Shown here piece after piece: positions 1-5,877 of a stretch of 7,723 bases of DNA. Position numbers and translations under genes: made by a program. Positions within the stretch are counted from its first letter, which is position 1, and every line of letters starts with the position of its first letter. The stretch is from Gammaproteobacteria bacterium (GTDB lineage: Bacteria > Pseudomonadota > Gammaproteobacteria > CAJXQU01): the NCBI GenBank assembly GCA_026984275.1, contig JALSSM010000403.1, positions 1-7,723 of the forward strand, given 5' to 3'. The notes below the pieces were generated by a model. It was not told where the DNA came from. It searched no databases and saw nothing but the letters and a program-made list of their open reading frames with translations.

Positions 1-915
1 CATCCATTCCATACCCCGGAATTTGTTGAAATCGTTTGAATCATTCCAGATCTGTTCGATGCTGAAATCACGAACATTTGGTAAATCCATTCCTGGTAGC
101 TGACGTGCAGAGTGGCAAGGCAGGGCAACACCATCTGGTGCAATCGTCAGGAAAATATTTCCCCAGCCATTCATGCACTTTTTGGGACGATCTTCAAAAT
201 AGTCTGGCACAACATAAATGATCTTCATTCGATCGTTATATCGATCCTGATATTCATGGGAAATTTTTTCCGCACGCTCGAGCTGATCGCGGGTGGGTAG
301 TAACTGATCGATATTGTGCAAAGACCAGCCATAATATTGTGTACTCGCCAGTTCTACATAATCAGCTTTCAAAGCCACAACCATGTCGAGGATGTCCTCA
401 ATTTGATCAATATTCTGGCGATGAATAACAATATTCAGCACCATCGGATAGTCATATTTTTTAACCAGTCGGGCCATCTCAAGTTTATGGGCAAAAGTTT
501 TTGTGCCGCCGAGAAAATTATTCAGTTCTTCATTACTGGCCTGAAAGCTGATCTGGATGTGATCGAGACCGGCTTCTTTGAAAGCCTTGATCCGATCTTC
601 ATCCATTCCGACACCGGATGTGATCAGGTTGGAATAAAAACCCAGTTTTCGGGCCTCTGCGATCAGGACTTCGAGATCCTGTCTAACCAGTGGTTCACCA
701 CCAGAAAATCCAATCTGTGCAGCCCCCATGGCGCGCGCTTCACGCATAACCCGAATCCAGTCGTCAGTAGAGAGTTCGTCTTTGTAGGCAGCAATGTCTG
801 TTGGATTAGAACAATAAGGGCATTGTAGTGGACATTTATAGGTTAACTCACAAAGTAGCCATAAGGGCGGTGTAAGTTGGTGACCTGCCTGATTAACTTG
901 TTTTAATCCAGCCAT
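1..915 (-). CDS. pqqE: PqqE, PqqA peptide cyclase (radical SAM), C-terminus cut off by window edge
   Basis: PqqE is the radical S-adenosylmethionine enzyme that forms the C-C bond between the Glu and Tyr side chains of PqqA, the first step of PQQ synthesis in the cytoplasm. I translated 305 codons with no stop; family members are about 375-390 residues, so roughly 75 residues are missing to the left. The radical-SAM cluster motif CxxxCxxC is at C28, C32 and C35 (KCPLQCPYC), and the SAM-binding GGEP is at 72-75. SPASM-region auxiliary cluster cysteines C247 (KKCMNGWG) and C267 (LPCHSAR) are visible; the last ones lie outside the window. The ATG at 915 has AAAGGA just upstream at short spacing and overlaps the pqqD end by 23 nt. 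An in-frame ATG at 948 exists but lies deeper in pqqD. C22 is an extra cysteine where many PqqE proteins have Ala. Confidence 0.96.
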   Translation of the reverse strand, partial: MAGLKQVNQAGHQLTPPLWLLCELTYKCPLQCPYCSNPTDIAAYKDELSTDDWIRVMREARAMGAAQIGFSGGEPLVRQDLEVLIAEARKLGFYSNLITSGVGMDEDRIKAFKEAGLDHIQISFQASNEELNNFLGGTKTFAHKLEMARLVKKYDYPMVLNIVIHRQNIDQIEDILDMVVALKADYVELASTQYYGWSLHNIDQLLPTRDQLERAEKISHEYQDRYNDRMKIIYVVPDYFEDRPKKCMNGWGNIFLTIAPDGVALPCHSARQLPGMDLPNVRDFSIEQIWNDSNDFNKFRGMEWM

Positions 916-1186
916 TTTCCTTTGATACCTCAAATAATTGCAATACATCATCTTTTAGATCAGCGCCATCGAATTTTTCTTCGAGTGTTTTGATGATATC
1001 GCCTATTGATTTTTTTCCATCTACACAGTTCAGTGTTTCGCCGGCACTCTGGCTAAGTTTGACCATGCCTTCGGGATAAAGGATCACGAAGGCATTCTGA
1101 ACTTCTTCCCATTGCAGACGAAACATGGGGGAAATTTCAGGAATATTGTCTAATGTGATCGCTTCTTTCATTTCATTGTCGCTCAT
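893..1186 (-). CDS. pqqD: PqqD, PqqA-binding chaperone
   Basis: PqqD is a small winged-helix RiPP recognition element that binds the PqqA peptide tightly and presents it to PqqE. The protein is 97 residues, normal for the family. It shows the characteristic core FRLQWEEVQNA (22-32), then LYPEGMVKLSQSAGE (36-50), an IGDIIKTLEEKF helix and a terminal GWI. One deviation is Phe33 where His is common (QNAHV). The start codon overlaps the pqqC stop as ATGA, which implies translational coupling. The gene also overlaps the start of pqqE by 23 nt. No separate promoter is seen, so it is read as part of the pqq operon. Confidence 0.96.
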   Translation of the reverse strand: MSDNEMKEAITLDNIPEISPMFRLQWEEVQNAFVILYPEGMVKLSQSAGETLNCVDGKKSIGDIIKTLEEKFDGADLKDDVLQLFEVSKENGWIKTS

Positions 1187-1941
1187 AATATTAAACTACC
1201 AATTTGATCAGCTTGTTCGCAATTGTGAAAGGGCGGCTTCTTTTCTATGTAAGCCATCCACATACAGTCGAGCATTGTCCAGAGAATATTGAGCTTGAAC
1301 TGTAGAACCCTGAGCATAAACTCTTGCTCTTCGCGCGTTTTGTAGTAATCCAGTGTGATATCAAGACCATGCTGGACATCACGTCGCGCTTCACTCAATC
1401 TCTTTTGAAAATAAATATACCCTCTTTTATCAATCCATGGATAGAATTCAGGCCATTTATCAAGACGTTTCTGATGAATTTTTGGTGCAAATAATTCTGT
1501 TAATGATGAGCTTGCCGCTACTTCCCACGGTTGTTGTTTTGCGAAGTTGATATAGGCATCAATAGCAAATTTCACACCTGGGAGCAGGAATTTATGTGAT
1601 AGTAGATCTTCACGTTTTAAACCAACCGCTTCTCCAAGTAATAGCCATGCTTCGATACCGCCTTCATCACCTTCTGTACCATCGTGATCGAGAATTCGTT
1701 GCGCCCATTGTCGGCGAGTGTCCCTGTCCCAACAGTTGGACATGATTGCAGCATCTTTTATCGGAATGGCTTCCTGATAATAGAAACGATTAGCGACCCA
1801 GCCCTGGACTGCTTCTTTGTTTAGTTGCCCGGAATTCATAAGGATATGGAACTCGTGATTGATGTGATAATACTTTTCTTTATCACGGAGTTTTGCTTCA
1901 AACTCTTCTCTAGTCCATGGTTTTTTTTCGTTGTTGCTCAT
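1183..1941 (-). CDS. pqqC: PqqC, pyrroloquinoline-quinone synthase
   Basis: PqqC is the cofactor-less oxidase that performs the last step, ring closure and eight-electron oxidation of AHQQ to PQQ. Length (252) is normal. Relative to the numbering I recall for the Klebsiella enzyme, all expected active-site residues are present with an offset of +2: H26, R52, Q56, K62, R82, H86, Y130, E149, H156, R159, Y177, R181 and K216. It is therefore predicted to be fully active. The ATG at 1941 has AAAGGA about 7 nt upstream. There is a 28-nt gap after pqqB and an ATGA overlap with pqqD. A run of eight A on the coding strand (1921-1928) lies at Lys6-Lys7, a possible slippage site near the start. Confidence 0.97.
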   Translation of the reverse strand: MSNNEKKPWTREEFEAKLRDKEKYYHINHEFHILMNSGQLNKEAVQGWVANRFYYQEAIPIKDAAIMSNCWDRDTRRQWAQRILDHDGTEGDEGGIEAWLLLGEAVGLKREDLLSHKFLLPGVKFAIDAYINFAKQQPWEVAASSSLTELFAPKIHQKRLDKWPEFYPWIDKRGYIYFQKRLSEARRDVQHGLDITLDYYKTREEQEFMLRVLQFKLNILWTMLDCMWMAYIEKKPPFHNCEQADQIGSLIL

Positions 1942-1969
1942 TAACTGTTCCTTTAATTATCGCTAATTT

Positions 1970-2884
1970 CTAATAATGCAGATCCATACCATCATAAGAC
2001 ACCTCAATTTCAGCTTCATTCAATTGGCGTCTTTCATCAGATGTTTCATCAAGGATCGGATTAGTATTATTGATGTGAATAAGAATCTTTCGCGTGGATT
2101 CAAGTTTAGATAGCGTTTCCTTGATTCCACCTTCGTCATTTTGTGATAAATGCCCCATTTCACTGGCCAGCTTATTACTGATGCCTTCATGGGACATTTC
2201 GTCATTGGTCCAGACGGTTCCATCGACAAGCACGGCATCTGCATTGTCCATGTAGTTAAAAACAGTATCATCGATCACACCCAGACCGGGTGCATAAAAT
2301 ACAGATTTACCCGTGTTTAAATCTTCGATCAGTAAGCCAATATTATCTCCTGCAACCGTATTGTGACGATGCGGAGAGAAGGGAGGTGCTTCGCTTTTGA
2401 GTGGTACACTGGTAAAACGTAATCCTTCCGCCTGAGGGATTGTAAATGATGATTCGTCAGGCATGACTTCATGCCAGTTCACACCACGAAAATGTCCGAG
2501 AATATTGAAGATTGGATAACCTGTTGTCATATCTTCGTGGACTTCTTTGGTGCAATAAATATCCCAGGGCTTGTCATGTTCCCTGAGGATCAATAAACCT
2601 GTTGTGTGGTCGATCTGTGCATCGGTAATAATGATGGAACAGATGCCTGTATCTCGTACTTTTCTTGCGGGTTGTAGTGGTGCAAAAGATTCAATTTGCG
2701 CCCGGATGTCGGGTGATGCGTTGATCAAAACCCAGTTTTCACCATCGGCACTCACTGTAATGGAAGATTGTGTTCTTGATGTCCCCTGTAGTTCACCTGA
2801 GCGGACTCTGCTGCAGTTTTTACAGTTACAGTTCCACTGCGGGAAGCCACCGCCCGCGCCAGAGCCTAAAATCCTTATATGCAT
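1970..2884 (-). CDS. pqqB: PqqB, metallo-beta-lactamase-fold enzyme of PQQ synthesis
   Basis: PqqB has the metallo-beta-lactamase fold and is proposed to hydroxylate the crosslinked Glu-Tyr intermediate using iron. The 304-residue length is normal. Visible signatures are the N-terminal ILGSGAGGGFPQWNC, the zinc-type knuckle C19-x-C21-x2-C24, the altered metal motif DAQIDH (88-93), GDNIGL (179-184), YAPGLG (197-202), DGTVW (221-225), and HINNTNPIL (270-278). The start is ATG at 2884; its ribosome-binding site is poor (only GGA about 15 nt upstream). Together with the hairpin just upstream, this suggests lower expression than pqqA. The family function is established, but the detailed chemistry is less settled than for PqqC and PqqE. 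Confidence 0.96.
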   Translation of the reverse strand: MHIRILGSGAGGGFPQWNCNCKNCSRVRSGELQGTSRTQSSITVSADGENWVLINASPDIRAQIESFAPLQPARKVRDTGICSIIITDAQIDHTTGLLILREHDKPWDIYCTKEVHEDMTTGYPIFNILGHFRGVNWHEVMPDESSFTIPQAEGLRFTSVPLKSEAPPFSPHRHNTVAGDNIGLLIEDLNTGKSVFYAPGLGVIDDTVFNYMDNADAVLVDGTVWTNDEMSHEGISNKLASEMGHLSQNDEGGIKETLSKLESTRKILIHINNTNPILDETSDERRQLNEAEIEVSYDGMDLHY

Positions 2885-2935
2885 AGTGTTGTTTTGTATC
2901 CAGGAAAAGAAAAAAGAAGTTTAAGTTTACGATAG

Positions 2936-2965
2936 AAAAAGGGAGAAGTTCAGGGAACTTCTCCC
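2936..2965 (-). terminator. Intercistronic hairpin between pqqA and pqqB (partial terminator/attenuator)
   Basis: Two perfectly complementary 10-nt arms, GGGAGAAGTT (2941-2950) and AACTTCTCCC (2956-2965), enclose a 5-nt loop. On the minus strand the stem is followed directly by TTTTTC (2940-2935), the form of a Rho-independent terminator. It starts 11 nt after the pqqA stop and lies about 50 nt before the pqqB start. It most likely ends most transcripts after pqqA or protects their 3' ends, while some read through into pqqBCDE. A higher level of pqqA-only transcript is known in other PQQ producers. Confidence 0.8.
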
Positions 2966-2976
2966 GGAGCTACATC

Positions 2977-3051
2977 TTAACGATTCATGATGTACATAGT
3001 GACTTCAAAACCGAATCGCAGATCTTCGTATGCAGGAGTTTCCCATTTCAT
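2977..3051 (-). CDS. pqqA: PqqA, PQQ precursor peptide (24 aa)
   Basis: This ribosomally made peptide is the substrate from which PQQ is built. The 24-residue ORF begins MKWETPAYEDLR and ends EVTMYIMNR. It keeps the invariant E16-x3-Y20 pair (EVTMY) whose side chains become PQQ, plus the usual P6, D10-L11-R12 and G14. The start is decided by a strong ribosome-binding site GGAGG (3060-3064) 8 nt upstream of the ATG. It is the first gene of the pqq operon, 93 nt upstream of pqqB with a terminator-like hairpin between. Its 75 bases are too short for routine ORF calling. Confidence 0.96.
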   Translation of the reverse strand: MKWETPAYEDLRFGFEVTMYIMNR

Positions 3052-3092
3052 AATATTTACCTCCAAAGGTATTTTTTAGTTTAAAATTGTGA

Positions 3093-3123
3093 CCACGAAT
3101 AGCCGTAGTCATATTATTCATGG
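3093..3123 (-). promoter_or_regulatory. Possible RNA hairpin in the pqqA leader
   Basis: Arms at 3115-3123 and 3093-3101 give, in minus-strand RNA, CCAUGAAUA pairing with UAUUCGUGG over 9 bp including one U-G wobble, with a 13-nt loop. In plus-strand RNA the wobble would be a C-A mismatch, so the structure favours the pqqA transcript. It ends about 28 nt before the GGAGG site. A second small stem, GGCA/UGCC (3133-3136 with 3122-3125), shares bases with it and cannot form at the same time. Whether the promoter lies upstream of this is not proven. Confidence 0.3.
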
Positions 3124-3139
3124 CATTGTTTGTGCCACC

Positions 3140-3167
3140 TATTATTTTTTCGACAGAAAAAATAATA
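3140..3167. repeat. 28-bp perfect palindrome with 4-nt spacer upstream of pqqA
   Basis: TATTATTTTTTC (3140-3151) and GAAAAAATAATA (3156-3167) are exact reverse complements flanking GACA. The element lies 89 nt upstream of the pqqA start in a very AT-rich stretch (about 3140-3210) that contains several TATAAT-like hexamers, for example minus-strand TATAAT at 3175-3170. None has a convincing -35 at proper spacing. It could be an operator, a transcript hairpin or a terminator for upstream transcription, since T-runs are on both strands. The remaining 3168-3284 stretch holds no gene that I can see and no strong terminator for the upstream reductase gene. Confidence 0.5.
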
Positions 3168-3284
3168 AAATTATAAAAAACAATAAGATAAAATTATTTA
3201 TAGTCGTATTTGATCAATCATGTTTTTTTCTGAAACAAGCGGGTCTGGTTGCAGAGGAACCACACTGATGGTCTAAATAAACCA

Positions 3285-4736
3285 CTAAGCTCCTGGTCCA
3301 CAATCCAGACAATTCTTCAGGCCTTTCTCACCAAGATGAAGTTTCTCATTCAGATCACGTAAGGCTGTACGCACGCCTTCTTCGATCACGGGATGATAAA
3401 AAGCCATATCCAACATTTGTGAGATTGTCATACGATTTTGCAAGGACCAGGCGAGTAAATGTGCGATGTGTTCAGCCGCCGGACCGATCATTTCTGCACC
3501 AAGAAATAACCCCGTACCCTGCTCACCATAAACATGTAACAAGCCTTTATTTTTCAGCATGACGCGGCTGCGTCCCTGATCTTCAAATGATACTTCACCC
3601 GTCGCCAGGCACTCACAGTTGCTATATTTTTCGGTGAGTTTTTTCCAGCCAATTCCAACTGTTGCAATTTGCGGATCACTGAATACAACACCGATTGGTG
3701 CTCGTCTCAATCCGGCATGGATAGCCGGATAACGGCCAGCATTATCACCTGCGATCTTGCCCTGATCAGCCGCTTCATGAAGCAAAGGGATCTCGTCATT
3801 GGCATCTCCGGCAATAAAAATGTGTGGCTGGCTACATTGCATGGTGTAGGGTTCGAAGATTGGCAAGCCAGATTCATCCAGTTCCAATGATGTCTTTTCC
3901 AGACCAAGATTATCAATATTCGCTTTTCTTCCTGTGGCTGCGAGAACATAATCCACATGGGTTTCCTGAATCTTGCCCTGCTTATCTTTGTATTTTAAGG
4001 CGACACCCTCTTTTGTACGTTCTACATTCAGAATTTCACCTCTTGTATCCAGATAAAATTCCTCTGCAAAGGTCTTATGGCTATATTCCTGTATCGCAGG
4101 ATCAGTCACAGGACCCACTGTACCACTACGCCCAAACATCAATACATCGACACCGAGACGATGCAATGCCTGACCAAGCTCAAGACCGATCACGCCGGGA
4201 CCAAAGACAGCGACTGCTTGAGGGAGATCATCCCATTCAAAAACATCATCATTAATGATCAGCCGATCGCCCAGTGAGTTAAACATGTCGGGCCAGACAG
4301 GACGTGATCCGGTTGCGATCACAATACGATCAGCCTCAATAATCATTTGATCATCGACCTGCAGGGTGTGATCATCAAGAAATCTGGCATAGCCACGAAG
4401 TTTGTGATCAGCCGGAATGTTGTCCACAGATTCAACCACAAAACCAACAAAACGATCACGTTCACGTTTAACTCGATCCATCACTTCACGGCCATTGATC
4501 ACCGTTTTACCACCAGGATGGATACCAAAACCAGGCGCTTTTTCGATACTGTGAGCGGCTTCAGCGGCTGCGATCAGGAGTTTGCTTGGCATACAACCAA
4601 CACGGGCACAGGTGGTTCCATAAGGTCCACCTTCGATCTTGAGAACATCGTCGGTATGCAGCAGGGCAGCACGATAGGCGGCTAAGCCTGCAGTACCTGA
4701 ACCGATGATAACAACTTCTTTTTTAATCTTTTCCAT
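3285..4736 (-). CDS. Dihydrolipoamide-dehydrogenase-like flavoprotein disulfide reductase with C-terminal CxxC
   Basis: This is a cytoplasmic FAD- and pyridine-nucleotide-dependent disulfide oxidoreductase of the Lpd/GR/MerA class, 483 residues. It has FAD-binding GSGTAG (12-17), the redox-active pair C43-x4-C48 (TTCARVGCMPSK), the NAD(P) Rossmann motif GPGVIG (179-184), ATGR (267-270), the second FAD motif AGDAND (309-314), and the C-terminal catalytic dyad H448/E453 (HPVIEE). The end of the second Rossmann strand reads VLMFGRSG. It lacks the acidic residue typical of NADH-using Lpd and has Arg203, suggesting NADPH (inference). The tail CLDCGPGA (C476, C479) is an extra CxxC not found in ordinary Lpd. 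No E1/E2 dehydrogenase-complex genes are nearby; it follows the Prx-Grx gene in the same direction, so a peroxide or thiol role is likelier than 2-oxoacid oxidation. AGGA lies 9 nt before the ATG. Confidence 0.9.
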   Translation of the reverse strand: MEKIKKEVVIIGSGTAGLAAYRAALLHTDDVLKIEGGPYGTTCARVGCMPSKLLIAAAEAAHSIEKAPGFGIHPGGKTVINGREVMDRVKRERDRFVGFVVESVDNIPADHKLRGYARFLDDHTLQVDDQMIIEADRIVIATGSRPVWPDMFNSLGDRLIINDDVFEWDDLPQAVAVFGPGVIGLELGQALHRLGVDVLMFGRSGTVGPVTDPAIQEYSHKTFAEEFYLDTRGEILNVERTKEGVALKYKDKQGKIQETHVDYVLAATGRKANIDNLGLEKTSLELDESGLPIFEPYTMQCSQPHIFIAGDANDEIPLLHEAADQGKIAGDNAGRYPAIHAGLRRAPIGVVFSDPQIATVGIGWKKLTEKYSNCECLATGEVSFEDQGRSRVMLKNKGLLHVYGEQGTGLFLGAEMIGPAAEHIAHLLAWSLQNRMTISQMLDMAFYHPVIEEGVRTALRDLNEKLHLGEKGLKNCLDCGPGA

Positions 4737-4770
4737 TAGAGAAATTCCTGTCTTGATTAAATATCCGGAA

Positions 4771-4798
4771 AATCAGGGGATCTCAAACTGAGATCCCC
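4771..4798 (-). terminator. Hairpin between the peroxiredoxin-glutaredoxin and reductase genes
   Basis: Perfect 10-bp arms GGGGATCTCA (4776-4785) and TGAGATCCCC (4789-4798) have a 3-nt loop. On the minus strand the stem is followed by TGATTTTCC, a short imperfect T-run; on the plus strand no U-run follows. It begins 18 nt after the peroxiredoxin stop and lies about 40 nt before the reductase start. It probably terminates part of the transcription from the peroxiredoxin promoter or stabilises its 3' end. Confidence 0.65.
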
Positions 4799-4816
4799 AA
4801 TAAAGTAAGCCCGAGA

Positions 4817-5560
4817 TCAGGCTGCTTGACCTTCGCTCAAATAGCTTTCCAATGCCTCACTGCCACCGATGTGTTGACCACCAATATAAACCTGTGGAAC
4901 TGTTTCAGCACCTGTGACTGCACGCATTCCCGCAATCGTAGCATCCTTACCCAGCACAATTTCTTCAAACTGGTAGCCATGATCAGCCAGCATTTTCTTC
5001 GCTTTCGCACAGAAAGGGCAACCCGGTTTTGTAAAGATGGCAACCGATTCAGGCGTACTCGCCTGTGGATTGATGTAATTTAACATCGTATCCGCATCTG
5101 ACACTTCAAACGGATCACCGGGTTTTTGTGGCTCGATAAACATTTTATCGATCACACCGTCTTTCACCAGCATAGAATAACGCCATGATCGTTTTCCAAA
5201 GCCGAGATCACTTTTATCCACTAACATTCCCATCCCTTCTGTGAATTCACCATTACCATCAGGAATAACCGTAATATTTTCAGATTCCTGATCAGCTTTC
5301 CAGGCATTCATCACGAATGTGTCATTAACCGACATACAAATAATGTCATCGACACCTTCTTTTTTGAAGACACCAGCCAGTTCGTTATAACGTGGCAAAT
5401 GCGTTGACGAACAGGTGGGTGTAAAAGCGCCGGGAAGAGAAAACACGATCACGGTTTTCCCACTAAATAATTCATCGGTTGTGATATCTACCCACTCATC
5501 TCCCTGGCGCGTCTTAAAAGTAACGTTTGGGACACGTTGTCCCTCTCTATTTTCTAACAT
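4817..5560 (-). CDS. Hybrid peroxiredoxin-glutaredoxin (Prx5-type fusion peroxidase)
   Basis: This cytoplasmic peroxidase reduces hydrogen peroxide and organic hydroperoxides, with its own fused glutaredoxin delivering electrons from glutathione or a related thiol. Residues 1 to about 163 form a Prx5-type thioredoxin fold: PGAFTPTCS with Thr47 and peroxidatic Cys50, and the conserved Arg127 in SWRYSM. Residues about 170-245 form a glutaredoxin domain with CPFC (181-184), the cis-Pro loop TVPQVYIGG (220-228) and GG (232-233). Length (247) matches known hybrids such as the Haemophilus PGdx and Chromatium GarB. The ATG at 5560 is preceded by GAGGA with 7-nt spacing. The next gene in the same direction is a disulfide reductase, a plausible partner. 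OxyR control would be usual for such genes, but I find no clear OxyR site. Confidence 0.96.
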   Translation of the reverse strand: MLENREGQRVPNVTFKTRQGDEWVDITTDELFSGKTVIVFSLPGAFTPTCSSTHLPRYNELAGVFKKEGVDDIICMSVNDTFVMNAWKADQESENITVIPDGNGEFTEGMGMLVDKSDLGFGKRSWRYSMLVKDGVIDKMFIEPQKPGDPFEVSDADTMLNYINPQASTPESVAIFTKPGCPFCAKAKKMLADHGYQFEEIVLGKDATIAGMRAVTGAETVPQVYIGGQHIGGSEALESYLSEGQAA

Positions 5561-5580
5561 AATTATTTCCTCAAATTGGT

Positions 5581-5603
5581 GTGTTCATGACCACCATGAA
5601 CAC
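5581..5603. repeat. Perfect inverted repeat in the peroxiredoxin leader
   Basis: GTGTTCATG (5581-5589) and CATGAACAC (5595-5603) are exact reverse complements separated by 5 nt. The element ends 8 nt upstream of the GAGGA ribosome-binding site of the Prx-Grx gene. No T-run follows on either strand, so it is not a terminator. It is either an operator-like dyad or a 5'-leader hairpin affecting translation or mRNA stability. Confidence 0.55.
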
Positions 5604-5877
5604 TGTGAAAGCTATTGTGTAGGAAACCTATTGATAGATCTAATCAAACGTATTAATCATATCGATTAAAAATACCAATCATGATGGCCGTAACGACGCC
5701 ACTCAGCTTCTAGGGAATCGCTGATTTGATCAGTGTTTCCTTAGAGAAAAGTCGATTAAGTTGGCGCTTTTAAAATAAAACTTGACGTTTAACTAAATAT
5801 ACTCTTAAATTACTTTAATAACTTTTATTAACTAACTGTTATTCATAGGTAATGTTATGAGTGATAGAGGTGAAATT
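5604..5877. promoter_or_regulatory. Divergent intergenic region between prx-grx and the PilZ-like gene
   Basis: No gene or RNA gene is recognisable here. The region holds a likely promoter for the right-hand gene (listed separately) and a small dyad, CTGAT-TTG-ATCAG (5721-5733). On the minus strand, only a weak promoter candidate for the peroxiredoxin gene is seen: TTGGTA, 17 nt, TAATAC, about 90 nt before the start codon. The peroxide-sensor OxyR pattern (ATAG-N7-CTAT repeated) was looked for and not convincingly found. Confidence 0.3.
5782..5810 (+). promoter_or_regulatory. Sigma70-like promoter for the PilZ-like gene
   Basis: TTGACG (5782-5787; five of six consensus bases) and TTAAAT (5805-5810; four of six) are separated by an ideal 17 nt. 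The predicted start of transcription is near 5817, about 60 nt before the preferred start codon at 5878. The surroundings are AT-rich. Confidence 0.55.

Noticed and set aside
316..828. Long plus-strand open frame (170 codons)
   Set aside because: It lies entirely antisense to pqqE, whose translation carries clear family motifs; the plus-strand product shows no recognisable domain.
913..948. Upstream in-frame ATG at 948 as the pqqE start
   Set aside because: It would extend the overlap with pqqD to 56 nt, and the added residues do not resemble PqqE N-termini; the ATG at 915 has AAAGGA before it.
2571..2924. Plus-strand open frame over the start of pqqB
   Set aside because: Antisense shadow of pqqB; no ribosome site or domain supports it.
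3824..4685. Several plus-strand open frames within the reductase gene
   Set aside because: All are antisense to the well-supported 483-residue reductase and have no recognisable features.
5630..5675. Possible OxyR site (ATAG-N7 pattern) upstream of prx-grx
   Set aside because: Only the first ATAG tetrad fits; the following tetrads match the pattern in no more than two of four bases.
5857..5877. ATG at 5857 as the start of the PilZ-like gene
   Set aside because: Its ribosome site (AGGT) is weaker than GAGGTGA before the ATG at 5878. It remains possible and would add 7 residues.
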